Of a stretch of DNA of 64,000 nt, positions 24,221-35,361 are shown piece after piece. Both the position numbers and the translations under genes were made by a program. A model generated the notes under the pieces. It ran no database searches. It was given only the letters and a program-made list of their open reading frames with translations, and was not told the DNA's origin. Origin of the DNA: Symsagittifera roscoffensis (taxonomy: Eukaryota > Xenacoelomorpha > Acoela > Convolutidae); the NCBI RefSeq assembly GCF_963678635.1, contig NC_087067.1, forward strand, positions 808,001 through 872,000. Direction: 5' to 3'. Positions within the stretch are counted from its first letter, which is position 1, and every line of letters begins with the position of its first letter.

Positions 24221-26082
24221 CAACCTACCATTCACAGACCAACGGGCTGGTAGAGAGACAGAACAGGACACTGGTCAATATGTTGAGGGTGTACTGCTCA
24301 AGATACATGACGGACTGGGATAAATACCTGCCGCAAGTAGTAGGAGCCTATAACAGTACACAGCACTCAACGACGGGCATCAGTCCTTTCATGATGTTGA
24401 CGGGCAGGGAGAGGGCAATGCCTCTAACATTCTTCTACCCAGAATACGAGGGGAAGAGGACGTCGCCTCAGGCATATGTGAAGGAAGCGATCAAAAGACA
24501 ACAAGAGCTAAACGAGCTATACAGGAGGAACACGGCGCAAGCGCAAATGAGACAACGCAAGAAGTATGACGAAAAAATATTACAAGCAAAACCATATGAA
24601 GTGGGCCAGTACGTGTGGGTCTTCCAAAATGTCATACCGCCCAAGGGAACAAAGAAACTACTCAAGAAGTGGAGGGGACCATTCATGATAACGGAAGTAC
24701 ATCAACAAGGACGGTTCTACCGCTTGAGTACTGGGCGAGCAGCACATTACGAAAATCTGAAGCCTCACGTCCCGTCCCCGGAAGACTGGTGCCTACCGAA
24801 AGACATGGAGGGTCTCGAGTACCTGGTGGTAGAGCCAGCGTGTGAAGTGAATGAAAAGGGCACCAGAGAGAAAAATGATGGCAATGAAAACTTGAGCTTG
24901 GACGACAATGAAAAGATAGAGGTGGAGTCTGAAGCAGGATCGTTTGCAGAAGAAGACTGGAACCACCTGGAGCAAGATGAGGTGCCGAAGTGGATGGAGC
25001 CAGATCGACCAATATCACTGGGAACCAGAACTGGCAATCGTAAACGGACGGGTATGAGATACAACAGATACGGGGATGACTTCTTGATTGACAAGATACA
25101 GCCAGACAAATTGGGTGACGAATTACTGAGTGCAGGCGAACTGGAAGCCGAAGAGGAATGGCAGGTCATTGATGATGGTGGACACTATCCGCAGGAAGAT
25201 TACTCGACACCAGAAATGGAGACGGACCTCGAACAGAGCGAGATAGAGAGGAGGGAGAACACGAACTTGAGGATACTAGAGTGGATACGCGACGTCAAAG
25301 ACGAAGGCCATGGAGGACAGAGTATCCAGCAAGTCGACGTGTCAGCGGAAAAACACAAGAAGTCAGAAGACCCTCTCTTCGGCTGGACGGCGACAGACAG
25401 GCCGCTGGACATTCCACCGGACAATTCAGACCCGACAACATCGACGGGGACGTCGATAAATATTTTTGTCCGGGGAGTGGGGGTAGGACTTACCCACACC
25501 GAAAATTTGATGATAAAGAAGCTCAAGGAAGTGAGAGAAAGAAGCGAATTAGAACTGGAAGAACAAGAGCCAGAGCCTAACATAGGCCGGAATTTCAAAA
25601 CGAAATTTGAAATACCCAATCAGTACTCGGAAAACATCATGATAACAGATAGTGACTTCATCCTGTCAAACAGAACGAGCGCGATCTGCATCACGGCTGA
25701 CATGAGTTTCAAATCAAGACTGGAAGCTGACTTCAAGAGAGAATACCAGAACGTAGAGTTTCTGTTCAGACAGAGACCAGGACTGGGAGGGATGGCAGCG
25801 CTCCCACCATCAGTAGCACAAGTCCCGGGGAAATACCTGTGCTTCCTAGTGACGAGGGTCAATGACAGGAACACAATTGATCCCGAACACGTAATGTTGG
25901 CACTAACAAGACTACGAGACTTCATGATTGAAAGAGGGATAACAGAGGTCTCAATGCCGGTGTATGACCCAAACAGGGGCAAACTGAGCCCAAGGGAATT
26001 GTACGCTATCATACATGTAGTCTTTGCAGAAACTGAGATAGTGGTGTATCTTCACAAGAAGTACTACTTGAGCATCGCCTGA
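24221..26082 (+). pseudogene. Element B gag-pol, part 5: integrase Glu, GPF/Y module, linker and macro-like domain
   Basis: Continuous open frame from HSQTNGLVERQNRTL (catalytic Glu) to the TGA at 26082. KKWRGPFMITEVHQQGRFY is a GPF/Y module. An acidic linker with YNRYGDDFLIDKI follows. The 160 C-terminal residues resemble an OARD1/Poa1p macro domain: DFILSNRTSAICITADMSF, YLCFLVTR, ITEVSMPVYDPNRGKL, VVFAETEIVVYLH. The domain is complete in this copy, but the usual glycine-rich loop and G-x-G-L-D loop are replaced, so ADP-ribose binding is doubtful. Confidence 0.85.
25468..25499 (+). other. Internal PPT-like tract near the 3' end of pol (element B)
   Basis: GTCCGGGGAGTGGGGGTAGG at 25468-25487. 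From 25470 to 25499 all 30 bases are identical in A, B and C, including every synonymous position, although nearby pol differs widely between B and C. It matches the 3' PPT core, so a central polypurine tract is the likely role (inference). Confidence 0.6.
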
Positions 26083-26540
26083 GTCGGGTACACGGGGGTG
26101 TCGAGTCGGGTGTGAGGGAGGAGTCTTGAGCTAGGTACTGGGGTACAAAACAGGTAAGGGATCTTAGGGGTGATTGGCATGACAATTATTATTTTAAATG
26201 ATTGATGGTGCTAAAACATAAAATGTATCTGCATGTTTTTAGAAAATTTCAATTGAACTATTTTAGTAGGGCGAAAAGGAGAGGGTTTTTAATCATAAAA
26301 GTAATGGGGTTTTCTGGTTAGAGACACAGCTTGTCGGTCTTAAAAATCGGGTGTTATTTTCAGATTGATTTGTTGAACTCATATTGACTACTCACCTATA
26401 TTCAATTGAAGGAAGAAAACGATATATCAAAAAGATAACTCAAGTTGCTCGGGTAAAACTCAAGTTGCTCAGGTAAAACTCAAATTGCTCAGGTAAAACT
26501 CAAGTTGCTAATACTCAAGGACTCAATTGAAATCACAGAA
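26083..26540 (+). promoter_or_regulatory. Element B spacer between gag-pol and ORF2: splice-acceptor-like site and 21-bp repeats
   Basis: No gene. TTTTCAG at 26357-26363, in GTTATTTTCAGATTGATTTG, matches the A copy. At 26438-26515 there are about four copies of a 21-bp unit containing ACTCAAGTTGCTCAGGTAAA, ending 25 bp before the ORF2 ATG. This suggests a subgenomic spliced or trans-spliced ORF2 mRNA (inference). Confidence 0.55.
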
Positions 26541-28091
26541 ATGGCAGATCGATTCTGGAAGTCCATGCCATCGGCTCTGAAAAAGCCCACACTTGACGGA
26601 TTGTACAGGCGGCTGAGGGACCTGGATTATACTCAAGTGGACGAGAGAATGGCAGTGATGCTGAATGCCATCCTCCAATTGGAGGAACAGGGCGAGTGTC
26701 GGGAGTCTGCGACGGAAGCGGTTTTGATGGTAGGCTACACCAATGATGGAGTGTCCAATCAAGAACAAACCAGATGGCTGTCCTGGAACGTGGATGGGGC
26801 GATAAGGGGGTTCGATTTGGCGAGGAACCCTGGCCTGAACAACAATACGGAGTATGGCGCGGGGGAATTCCCACTGCCGGTCAGACCATCAGTCAGGTCC
26901 ACGAGCCAGAGTACGAGTAAAGTACTATCGATGACACGGGCACAGCAGACGGGGGAAGTTTATCCGGACGTCAGTGCCATGAAGAGAGAACTCGAGAGGA
27001 CCCAGCGGGAAAGGAACAAGGCGAACCTCGACCGGGATCAAGCGGTGCTTGAGAGGGATCAAGCGCGGAGAGAACTGGACATGATGAGAGCTGAACAGCT
27101 ACAGGCAGAAAGAGTGCGGGAGAATGCCGCGAATTGTGAGCAGCTGAAGCAGGCTCTCGAGAGAGATCAGGCAAAACTTGAGAGGATCCAGCGACAACAA
27201 CGCGAGCTCGATAAGCAGAAAGGGGCTAGGCCCAAAGAACGGGTAGTGACTGGCTCAAGGCCAGAGTCACGCATGGAAGTAGATGAAGCTCCTAGGTCGA
27301 AGGGACGATTCAACCTCGACCGTGCGGCTCAAGAACATATGAACGAGGGGCTGGAGGTATGGATACCGCCCGAATCAGCATCCTCCCTGCGTGGTTTGGA
27401 GACTCAAGTAATACGACCATTGATGGACATCGCGTTGCCTGGATATGCACCGAGTTCGACCCCGGGTAGTAGTCAGGTGAGTGGCAACTCGTCACGATTG
27501 AAAGAGTTGCGGGAGCGGCTACAGCTGAGGAGTCGCGAGAGTCCGGCAAGAGCGGACTTACCCTCGACGTGGGGGGAGCAACCTGTCAGGAGTGTGGTGA
27601 TCTCGAGCTACAAGAAGAATACGGAAGGGAGATATCGCAAGCACAATCGGATAGACTGGAACGCGGCGCAGAGGGAGAGGAGAGATTGCTTCCACGACGC
27701 GACTTGGGTGGAGTACTTCACGCATCCGCGAGTGCCTGAAGGCGTGGTTCACTTGATCATTGGGGACAGCTTGCTGCGGGTGCTGACCCGGATCCAGTCC
27801 CATTGGCAAACGGGAATCTTGAGCTTCGCCGGAGCCGCAACACCGCAGATGTTAGCGACACTTGAGATGTTAGGGATGGTAAGTGCATACACGGTCACCC
27901 TGATGGTCGGGACGAACGACGTGTCCAGGGGGGAAGCAAGGAAGGTGACAAGGCTGCACGACAAGATGAGCTGCATTCTCGAGGAAATACGGATCCAAAT
28001 GGATCCGGCCATTCTCACGGTATGTACCGTTCCCTACAACATGGGAGCGGATCAACATGCAGTGGAGATGAACAACAAGTGCGAAGCCTGA
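26541..28091 (+). pseudogene. Element B ORF2, part 1: N-terminal domain, coiled coil, SGNH hydrolase blocks I-III
   Basis: ATG at 26541 (MADRFWKSMPSALKK) is chosen because the same start is present in A. The first ~110 residues are shared with A and C (block ending NPGL..), then a coiled coil with DRDQA repeats. The SGNH domain starts near codon 400: IIGDSLLRVL (GDS at 27762-27770), FAGAATPQ, VGTNDVSRG. A one-base loss near 28080 breaks the frame before block V. N-terminal domain plus coiled coil plus esterase recalls CR1/L2 LINE ORF1 proteins, but here it is in an LTR element. Confidence 0.85.
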
Positions 28092-28510
28092 ACGAAACAA
28101 TCAGGAAGATACATCAAAGGAGTGTCCTTCCCCTTCGGCTACTGGACGTGGCTGAGCAAATGGAGCTATCCTCTTTCCCTGACGACGCATCTGCGGATGG
28201 CATTCACTTTGATAGGCCCAGAGGGGTGGAGTGGTTGAACAACGTCTTCCAAAGACACATATGTGCGCTGGAGGCAGAGTTGCTGGAGACGGCGCAGGTC
28301 ACGTTCGGACCACCTCCAAACCCACCCTTCTACAACCCGAGGTCCTTGTCCAGTCGCTTAGGCGAGAGAGCCGATTCTAGAGACAGTTCAAGGAACAGCC
28401 GGACCAAGTTACCAAGCACCTCGCCCATGGAAGCTGATGAAGTCCTCAGTGGTGGTTGCGGAGAAGAAGAGGGCAGAAAAGCCACTGGAGACCAGCAGGT
28501 CGAAATATGA
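28081..28510 (+). pseudogene. Element B ORF2, part 2: SGNH block V and linker
   Basis: Continues in the -1 frame with VLPLRLLDVAEQMEL and the block V DGIHFD (Asp and His of the catalytic set), followed by a low-complexity Ser/Arg linker. A deletion near 28440 shifts the frame and gives the stop at 28510. Confidence 0.8.
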
Positions 28511-28826
28511 GGAGAAGGTCAAGGAACTGGATCTGGAGGATCTGGAATGTAGGCTGGAGCTAGCGAGAACTTTGGGTCTTGAGTAGGTATCACACGAAGA
28601 CTTGGGGAGACACCAGTGCGTGGACTGGTTGAAGGCTCATGAAACACATTTCTCGAGAGCGAAGTTGATGGAGACGGCGGATCTGACTGGAATTCCCATA
28701 AAATCGGTGATGGGACCGATTAATTACAGACCTCTCAAGTCATTGGGGAGCCCGGGACTGGTGGTGGAGCCTCCAAACACCGAACCATTATTGCCAGAAT
28801 TAGAGTGGCCACTCCAGCTTAGTTGA
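28443..28826 (+). pseudogene. Element B ORF2, part 3: linker region with nonsense codon
   Basis: Frame with SSVVVAEKKR, KYEEKVKELDLEDLECRLELA, then TAG at 28584-28586 (A has Gln), then VSHEDLGRHQCVDWLKAHE and TGIPIKSVMGPINYRPL. It ends at a frameshift near 28818. The same blocks are found in A at 720-1. Confidence 0.8.
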
Positions 28827-30283
28827 GAGTGGTAGACAAACTGATGGACCCGAGAGAAATGGAGTTACCAGACGCCGCATATGAAGGCACAAGATTGGCC
28901 AATGACCCCCGATACGGGAAACCCTGCGGGCAGACGCAGCTGGCCAAAACCTTGGCAGTTTACGACAGGGCAGACCCAGCTGCAGCAAGGGTGGTTATCG
29001 TGGCAGGATCAGATTTTGAAGGAACGTCTCCCAAGTTGTTTTGGCCAGAAACTCTGATATATACCTTGCCGGGAGCGGAGCTAAACCAGATGTTGACCCT
29101 GGTGGTGGCAATGAAGTCAGAAATGCCCTGCGAACCTGAGTTACTACTGTTTGCAGGGATGAACGATCATCTGCATGCAACGGGATTTCTTGAGCAGCTC
29201 AAGGGTGGTGAGCCTACACCAAAGAGGATCTGGGAGGCCATCCAGACTCTATTCGCGGCTATAAATGAAGTACAAGAGAATGTTGCCTCAAGATTCGGCT
29301 CCAAGACAAAAGTGGCGTTCACAACGTCCCCCGGGTACTCGAGCATGCCGCTTGCACTGCAATTTGTGTACGCGATCTTGATCTTGATCGCAGAGGGGAA
29401 TGGGTGGCGTGTCCTGATGGCAGCTCCCAACCGAGAATTGGAACCGACGAACTTGAGACTGCGCAGATCAGAACTCGCGGCGGCATGGGCGGATGTCTCC
29501 CATGCGTTGAGAGGCTTTTACGAGTTAGCCGACATCCTCGTCGTATTAGACGAGGTCCTCTTGTTGGAGATATCTAACTTCGCCAGGCAACTCAAGCTCA
29601 GTCCGATTATAAGGGACGATCATCCAGTGGTGGCTCACCTGACGGCTAGTCTGTGGTTTCGGGACATGGAGTTGACCATCACGAGCTCAACCAGCAGATC
29701 TAGAGAACCGAACAACGAAAGGAAGAACGTGGCCGCATCGGAGAAGCAACTAGAGTCGATGGTTCATCGGTTGGCACAAGAGGGAGGCAAGTGGCCCTTC
29801 TTAACACCAAGACTGGAAAACGCCACGGGGAAAACAAGAGAAGATGCGCCGCTTCTGGTGAAGCAGATCTGGGATTTTCTTGAGGAGCAACTGGGAATAG
29901 CTGAGAAGAGGGAGATGACGGTTGGCAGGTTCGTCACAGCAGCCAATGAGGTCACGATTGGAGGGTTCTGGAGGGAGCACGCGAAGGGTGAGCTAAGGAC
30001 GAGGAGGGATCATGAGATTCTCGAGTTCTTGAGTCCTTGTTGGGGAAAAGAGTTCCTGGCCGGAGTGTACAGTGCGAAGGAGACTATCTTTAAAGCGTTC
30101 ATACAGGAGGTATTGAATATGCCTATCAGTCTGTTGCTGGCGCTGTATCTGGTTTACCCGAGGTACTTGTTTAATATGGGCCCAGCATACATGTTCAGTC
30201 GTGGCGTGGATACCCTCAGGATAGACGGATACTTGACGTTAGTACTTCTGACCCACGGTGAACTGACCGATTTCACCGATTGA
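28820..30283 (+). pseudogene. Element B ORF2, part 4: second SGNH-like domain
   Basis: Open for 486 codons. ARVVIVAGSDFEGTS, LLLFAGMNDHLHATGF and a later RDDHPVVAHL recall the SGNH pattern (block I, G-x-N-D, D-x-x-H) in a degenerate form; the nucleophile block reads GSD rather than GDS. The rest (SPGYSSMPLALQFVYA, LELEPTNLRL-like, SNFARQLKLSP) is conserved with C but unknown to me. Likely a tandem, possibly inactive copy of the first SGNH domain (inference). Ends at a net -1 break near 30275. Confidence 0.7.
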
Positions 30284-33200
30284 TGAGGTACGGGGAGCCC
30301 CTGTCGATAGGAAGAACACACTCGAGTATGGATACCTACTCGTACAAGTGCGCGGCCGGGCTAAAGACGCTGCTAGTGCAGTACCTACTGATGCAAAACA
30401 GGCACCTGACTGGTGAAGAAAAGAGCCCGAAGACAAGAGAGGAATGGAGAAGAGTGAATGGAGGCATGCCCCTATTGACGGACCTATGCCTGGCCATGAG
30501 ATCGGATCCCATGGGGATGATCCGGGGGCTAGGGGAGGTCGTGACCTGTATCTATGGACCGGCCGTCACGTTCGCGTTTCCAGATCCTCTGGTGACAGCT
30601 TATCGATACTCCGTGACCCACATGAGCCTCATAAGCGTATTAGATGGAACGACACTTAATTGGTGTCAGCAAGAGGTGCTAAGGGCACAAATGAGCAACA
30701 CGGTGCTCTTTGGAAAGGTAAAGGATCCGGAGTTGGTCGTGTACAGTTTCCGAGGACAACTGCAATGCCGGATGGGAGGCAAGCGCGAGGGCCCCATCGA
30801 AACTTACCCCAAGTTCTGGAACTTGAATCCCTTGACAGCCAATGGGCGAGAAATCTTGAGAATTCCTGCATGGACGAAAAGCTTCGAGCTAGTGAAAAAG
30901 GAACTAGAGGCGATATTGGAGAAGGAAGTCCTGCCAGCGAGCATTCCTGAGTTCCCCATAGTGAGGAGAATGACCCTGGGGATGAACAGTTCCCTGGTCG
31001 TCCCGTCCCCTTACGCGAGAACCACAACCGAAGAACAGCAGAGGGAGTTCACCGACGACTGGGATCCGCTCTTCATCGGCTACACTGAAGCGATTTATTT
31101 TCATACCAGCGATGCGAAGATAAATTCATGGACAACTCAAGCCAAGAAAATGAGAGGGTCGATGCCCCCGAAATTCGAGGTGCGAGATGCCTTGAGAGTA
31201 CTTGAGCGGGCAAGTCTAGAGAACCAGTTGCCGGCATGGGACGACGGCAGGATGATAGTGAATGAAGGGCACATCGCACTGAAAGCAGACGATATGCTGT
31301 TTGCCACAAGGAGATACCGGGCACCTTACGGACTAGAGCAGGTGGATAGGAGTCAGGAAGGAAAAAAACTGGATGCAGCAGGTCCATTGTACGTGGCACT
31401 GACAGAACACAAAGGGACGAATCCAACGACACCATCACCCCTATCGGTGGACACCCCTGGGGATAAAAGGAGTGGCACCGTGGAAGATCGATTCAGGAGA
31501 ATTCTTGAGAGAAGAGAAGCAGAATCGGGAGACGAGAGCATGGATGAAACTCTCGGTGAGGCAGGAGAGGACATGGAGGTGGGAAACACACCGGAGCAGA
31601 AGCCAGCGGAGGAGGAGATCACTGCGCAGGAACTGTTGAAGGATCTGAGTGAAGAAAACTGGGCAGATACCCCCACGCCACCTCTGACCTCATCCCCCCG
31701 CAAAGACCCAGAGTTTTCATTGACGAGCGAGAATCCCAACATGGGAATGATCGTCTTGAGTGCGGAGAGAAGGGAGAAGAATACGTTCGAGGGAAACAGA
31801 GACGCCTTCCTGGGCACTCTGGGCAAAGATGCTTGGCAAGAATTCTTGAGCGATTTCAATCGAGAAGTGGATGAAGACACCACGTTGGACAATTTTAAAG
31901 AGGAACTGTGGGACACGGTGGTGAAGTTCTGTGAACCTGTCCTGATGGGGACGGGTTTAGAAGAGAAAGCTAGAGGAGAGCTGCTGAGAAAGATGGTCGA
32001 GTTGAGGAAAACATCAAGAAAGACCAGAGAAGACAAATGTAAAGACAGCTCTACTCCGAAACAGAAAACTGACAATAAAATAATTAAATATTTAAGGGGG
32101 GATAAGGTAGGAACTAGTAATATGATTAAAAGTACTAATATCCTTAAGGCTCGAGCAGGGGGGAGGCAAGAGTTGGCTGGAGAGAAGAAAGTTGAATCAG
32201 TGATGATAACGACGACGCCCCCGAATAAAGAAGTGAGGTCTCGCAAGAGGAAGAGAGACGTGGAGGGATTGGGCAGTCCTTCAGCTGACGCGGTCTCGGA
32301 AAAGGACTTGAGAGAGACGGCCCCCATGGTTCTGGCACGATGGAAGACGGCAGCCTACAAAAGTAGCTATGAACCGAGGAAACTGCTCGACATAGAAAAA
32401 GAAATGGAAAACCCCACTAGCTCAGTGACGGAGGAAGATTTCAAACCTCAGAGAATAAAAATGAAGCGAGGTTCGACGAGCGGGCAGACCTGGGAGGTAG
32501 ACGTCGGCAAAGAATGGGTCTCAAGTGAAGATCAGGCTATTGGGAAACAAGTGACCAGCGATCCTCTTGAGAAGAATAAAACCAGAAATACCTCCCGACC
32601 GTGGTGGATAGCCCTTGGGACATTGAAGGAAATGGAAGACTGCTTGAACAAATTGAACAGTGGAGTAGCCCGCAAACGACACAGTTGGGCCACCCAGCAG
32701 AAGGCTGAGGTTAACAAGATAGAATTGGCGAACCAGCTGAAGAGATCCTGGCAAAACTTATTGAAGGATCATTTTGAAGAGGCTATGAGGACACCCTCAT
32801 CGGCACCGCCGCTGATGGCGAATCCCTTTATCAGGACTGCAGGACAACTGATGTTCGCGTGGAGCCTGTTGGGGATAGAGCTGGAGACACTGACTTCGTA
32901 CGATAAGTTGAAGCTGGGAGGCAAAAATCTAGAGATATATCGAATGCTGATGCAGCACGTAGCCAGGGACAACTCAGGCTTGAGTCTAGCAAGAAGGAAA
33001 GATGCAACCTGTTTCTTGAGATGGACGATGTCGATGATGACTGACAGTACCATCCTAGCATGTCATCAGAAAGCAGTTGGAAGCAAGACGCTGGAAAGGA
33101 GAGTCTCCACAGTCATCTTGAATGTGTACCAGAGTACTGGAATAGAGAGGGAGGATGGTTCTAGGCAATCTCTGCAGAGCCATAGGAAGTTAGATGAGAT

Positions 33201-35361
33201 ACGAAGGTTCTATAACAAGAAGTTCGAGGAGAAACACGACGTTCACCGCAACCTGGCTTCGTCAGGGGAGTACTTAAAACTCAACAAAAAGGGAGAGTAC
33301 CAGTATGTTTCTGGAGTGATGGGAATGGCGTACAACCCCTTCTTGGACTTGGAAGCCGGAGGTGCCCACAGAAACTATGAGGTGGCGGAGCTACTGAATT
33401 TCTGGACAGAGAAGATAATGGAGATAGACACTGTGGAGAGAGAGAGACCTAGCCTGGGTCTGATTCTCGAGAGAACGCCGGAAGTGATAAGTGTGCCACG
33501 CTCAAGTAAAAGAGTGGAACTAAAAATGGGTAACGGGAATGGCGTGTTGACCACGAATCTGGGAGTGGTATGGAAATTACTCAGACCCTCCTGGTGTCCA
33601 CATCCCCATGCGAGCCTGATTGAGGAGGTCACTGAGCGAGTGAGATTGGCACCGACAGAGGATGAGGATTTGGCGACCTTGAGTATAGTACATAGACTGA
33701 TCCTGCCTCAGATGAAAGAGTCGAGTGAGGTGACGAGTGGAACAGGGTCGGTGAAGAGGATGGAGCCGGGCAGTTGTCTTGATTCGACATGTGGCAACGG
33801 CGAGCATACTTGTGATGGACGATCATGCGTCAGGATACAGTCTTTCCAGAAAGAGGACCTCATCACCTGGTTTGAGGATATCACCGAAAGGGAGAAGAGC
33901 GAGATACAGATAGTGGCTGAATGTTACGCGAGTAGCACCGTGAACCTAGCGACAGCCTTGGGATTTTTCTCAAGAATGTGTAGTCTCCAGTCACTGGAGA
34001 GGCTAGAGTCAGAACACCACCTGGTGACCGCGTTGAGCGTGGAATCATGGCCCGGAGTGTTACAAGTGAACCAGAAGCACATCAAGAGTTGGAAGATTGG
34101 ACTAGAGGCGGAGATGGGATTTCCCATGAGCGAAGCCTATGGATTGCCTCTAAATGCGAAATCCTTAGTGGGGTCAGTGTTGGCTAACCTATGTGGAAGC
34201 CACTATCCACTACACATGGCGATGGTGGAGGTGTCCAGCCAGAGGGTATTGATAGACAAAGCCTTCTCAGTGCCCAAGTGCGTGAGACTAGCTCGGATGT
34301 CGCACCATTCACACAAGCTGTTGAGGAAGATCCGAGGAGCAGTACCGAAGGAACAAAGAGACGACTTGAGTGAAATCTGGGGTGAAGAACTCCTAGGCTT
34401 GGAGAGCGAAAACACAAGTGATCACGGAAGGCAAAACGTGGTGGGGAAACCCGCAGTAGGTGCTCCAAGCTCGGAAGAAGTCGACGTGATACACGAGAAA
34501 ATGATGGAACTTGAGACTCTCCTAGAAGCCTCGGGAGAACGGAATCTTAGAAGCATCGACCTCACGCATGGGGATTGTCCATGCCACTGTCTGGCGCAGA
34601 CAGTGTGGTACCCAGACCGCGCCAATCTCTGTCTGATCTGGGACATAGAAGAAATTAAGTCGTTGGGACTACCGGAGCATCGACAAAAGGTGACCATCTT
34701 GGTGGTGAGCACGATGCTGGCTCTACGATGGATGGAAGAAAACATAGCGAAGTATAGAGAATCGAGAACGCCAACAGCTGAGTCGATACATGCGATAGAT
34801 TACAGCAGGAGACTTGAGTTGTTCGAGACCGCATGCAAGGTATTCGCCATACCAGTGGAGATCAGACATATATGGAGCCGCCTGAGATTCTTTCCTTGGT
34901 TTCGTGCGACGTTAACATCCTGGTTATATCTGGTGACAAAGGACCACATGAGGAAACATCAAAAGGAATATCGACAATTCCAAGCCGAGATAGGACCAGA
35001 TGCCTTCAAGAGACCTCTGCTAACCCATCGAAATGCGATCACGACGGGGTGGAAAAGAGTGGGCAGAGTACCCAGAGACAATTCTAGAGCGAGAGAATCG
35101 ATACTAGAGGAGGACCTGGCGAAGAATATAAGCATGAGTCTTCACAATTCCTTCTGTTTGAACCGGGAGTCGAAGGTAAAGAGCTTACCAAATCAATCGA
35201 AGACGTTGCAAGAGCAGAGGGAGTGGATGCGATCCTATGAACAGCTGAAGGCCTGGGAGGAAATTGTGATCAGCTCCGATGACGAAGAGGCACTGTTGGA
35301 ACAAATTACAGTGTCAAGAACACCGGTGTCGGGTACCTCGAGGGCGAAGGACACGAGGTGA
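30280..35361 (+). pseudogene. Element B ORF2, part 5: C-terminal 1693 residues, unknown function
   Basis: Uninterrupted frame to the TGA at 35361. Conserved blocks shared with C: GGMPLLTDL, GPAVTFAFPD, LNWCQQ, FLGTLGKDAWQEF, then PGSCLDSTCGN with further Cys (C-x4-C-x6-C-x4-C), HYPLHMAMVEV, PKCVRLARMS, and LTHGDCPCHCLAQTVWYP. These Cys/His motifs may bind metal. No membrane segment, signal peptide or known enzyme signature is visible. In C the same region is split by a stop codon and three frameshifts, so B is the best copy of this part. Function unknown; its position at the env site and length suggest a processed polyprotein or large structural protein. Confidence 0.75.

Noticed and set aside
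26541-35361. ORF2 as an envelope gene
   Set aside because: No signal peptide, no transmembrane segment and no furin or fusion motif seen; SGNH domain and coiled coil fit a non-envelope protein.
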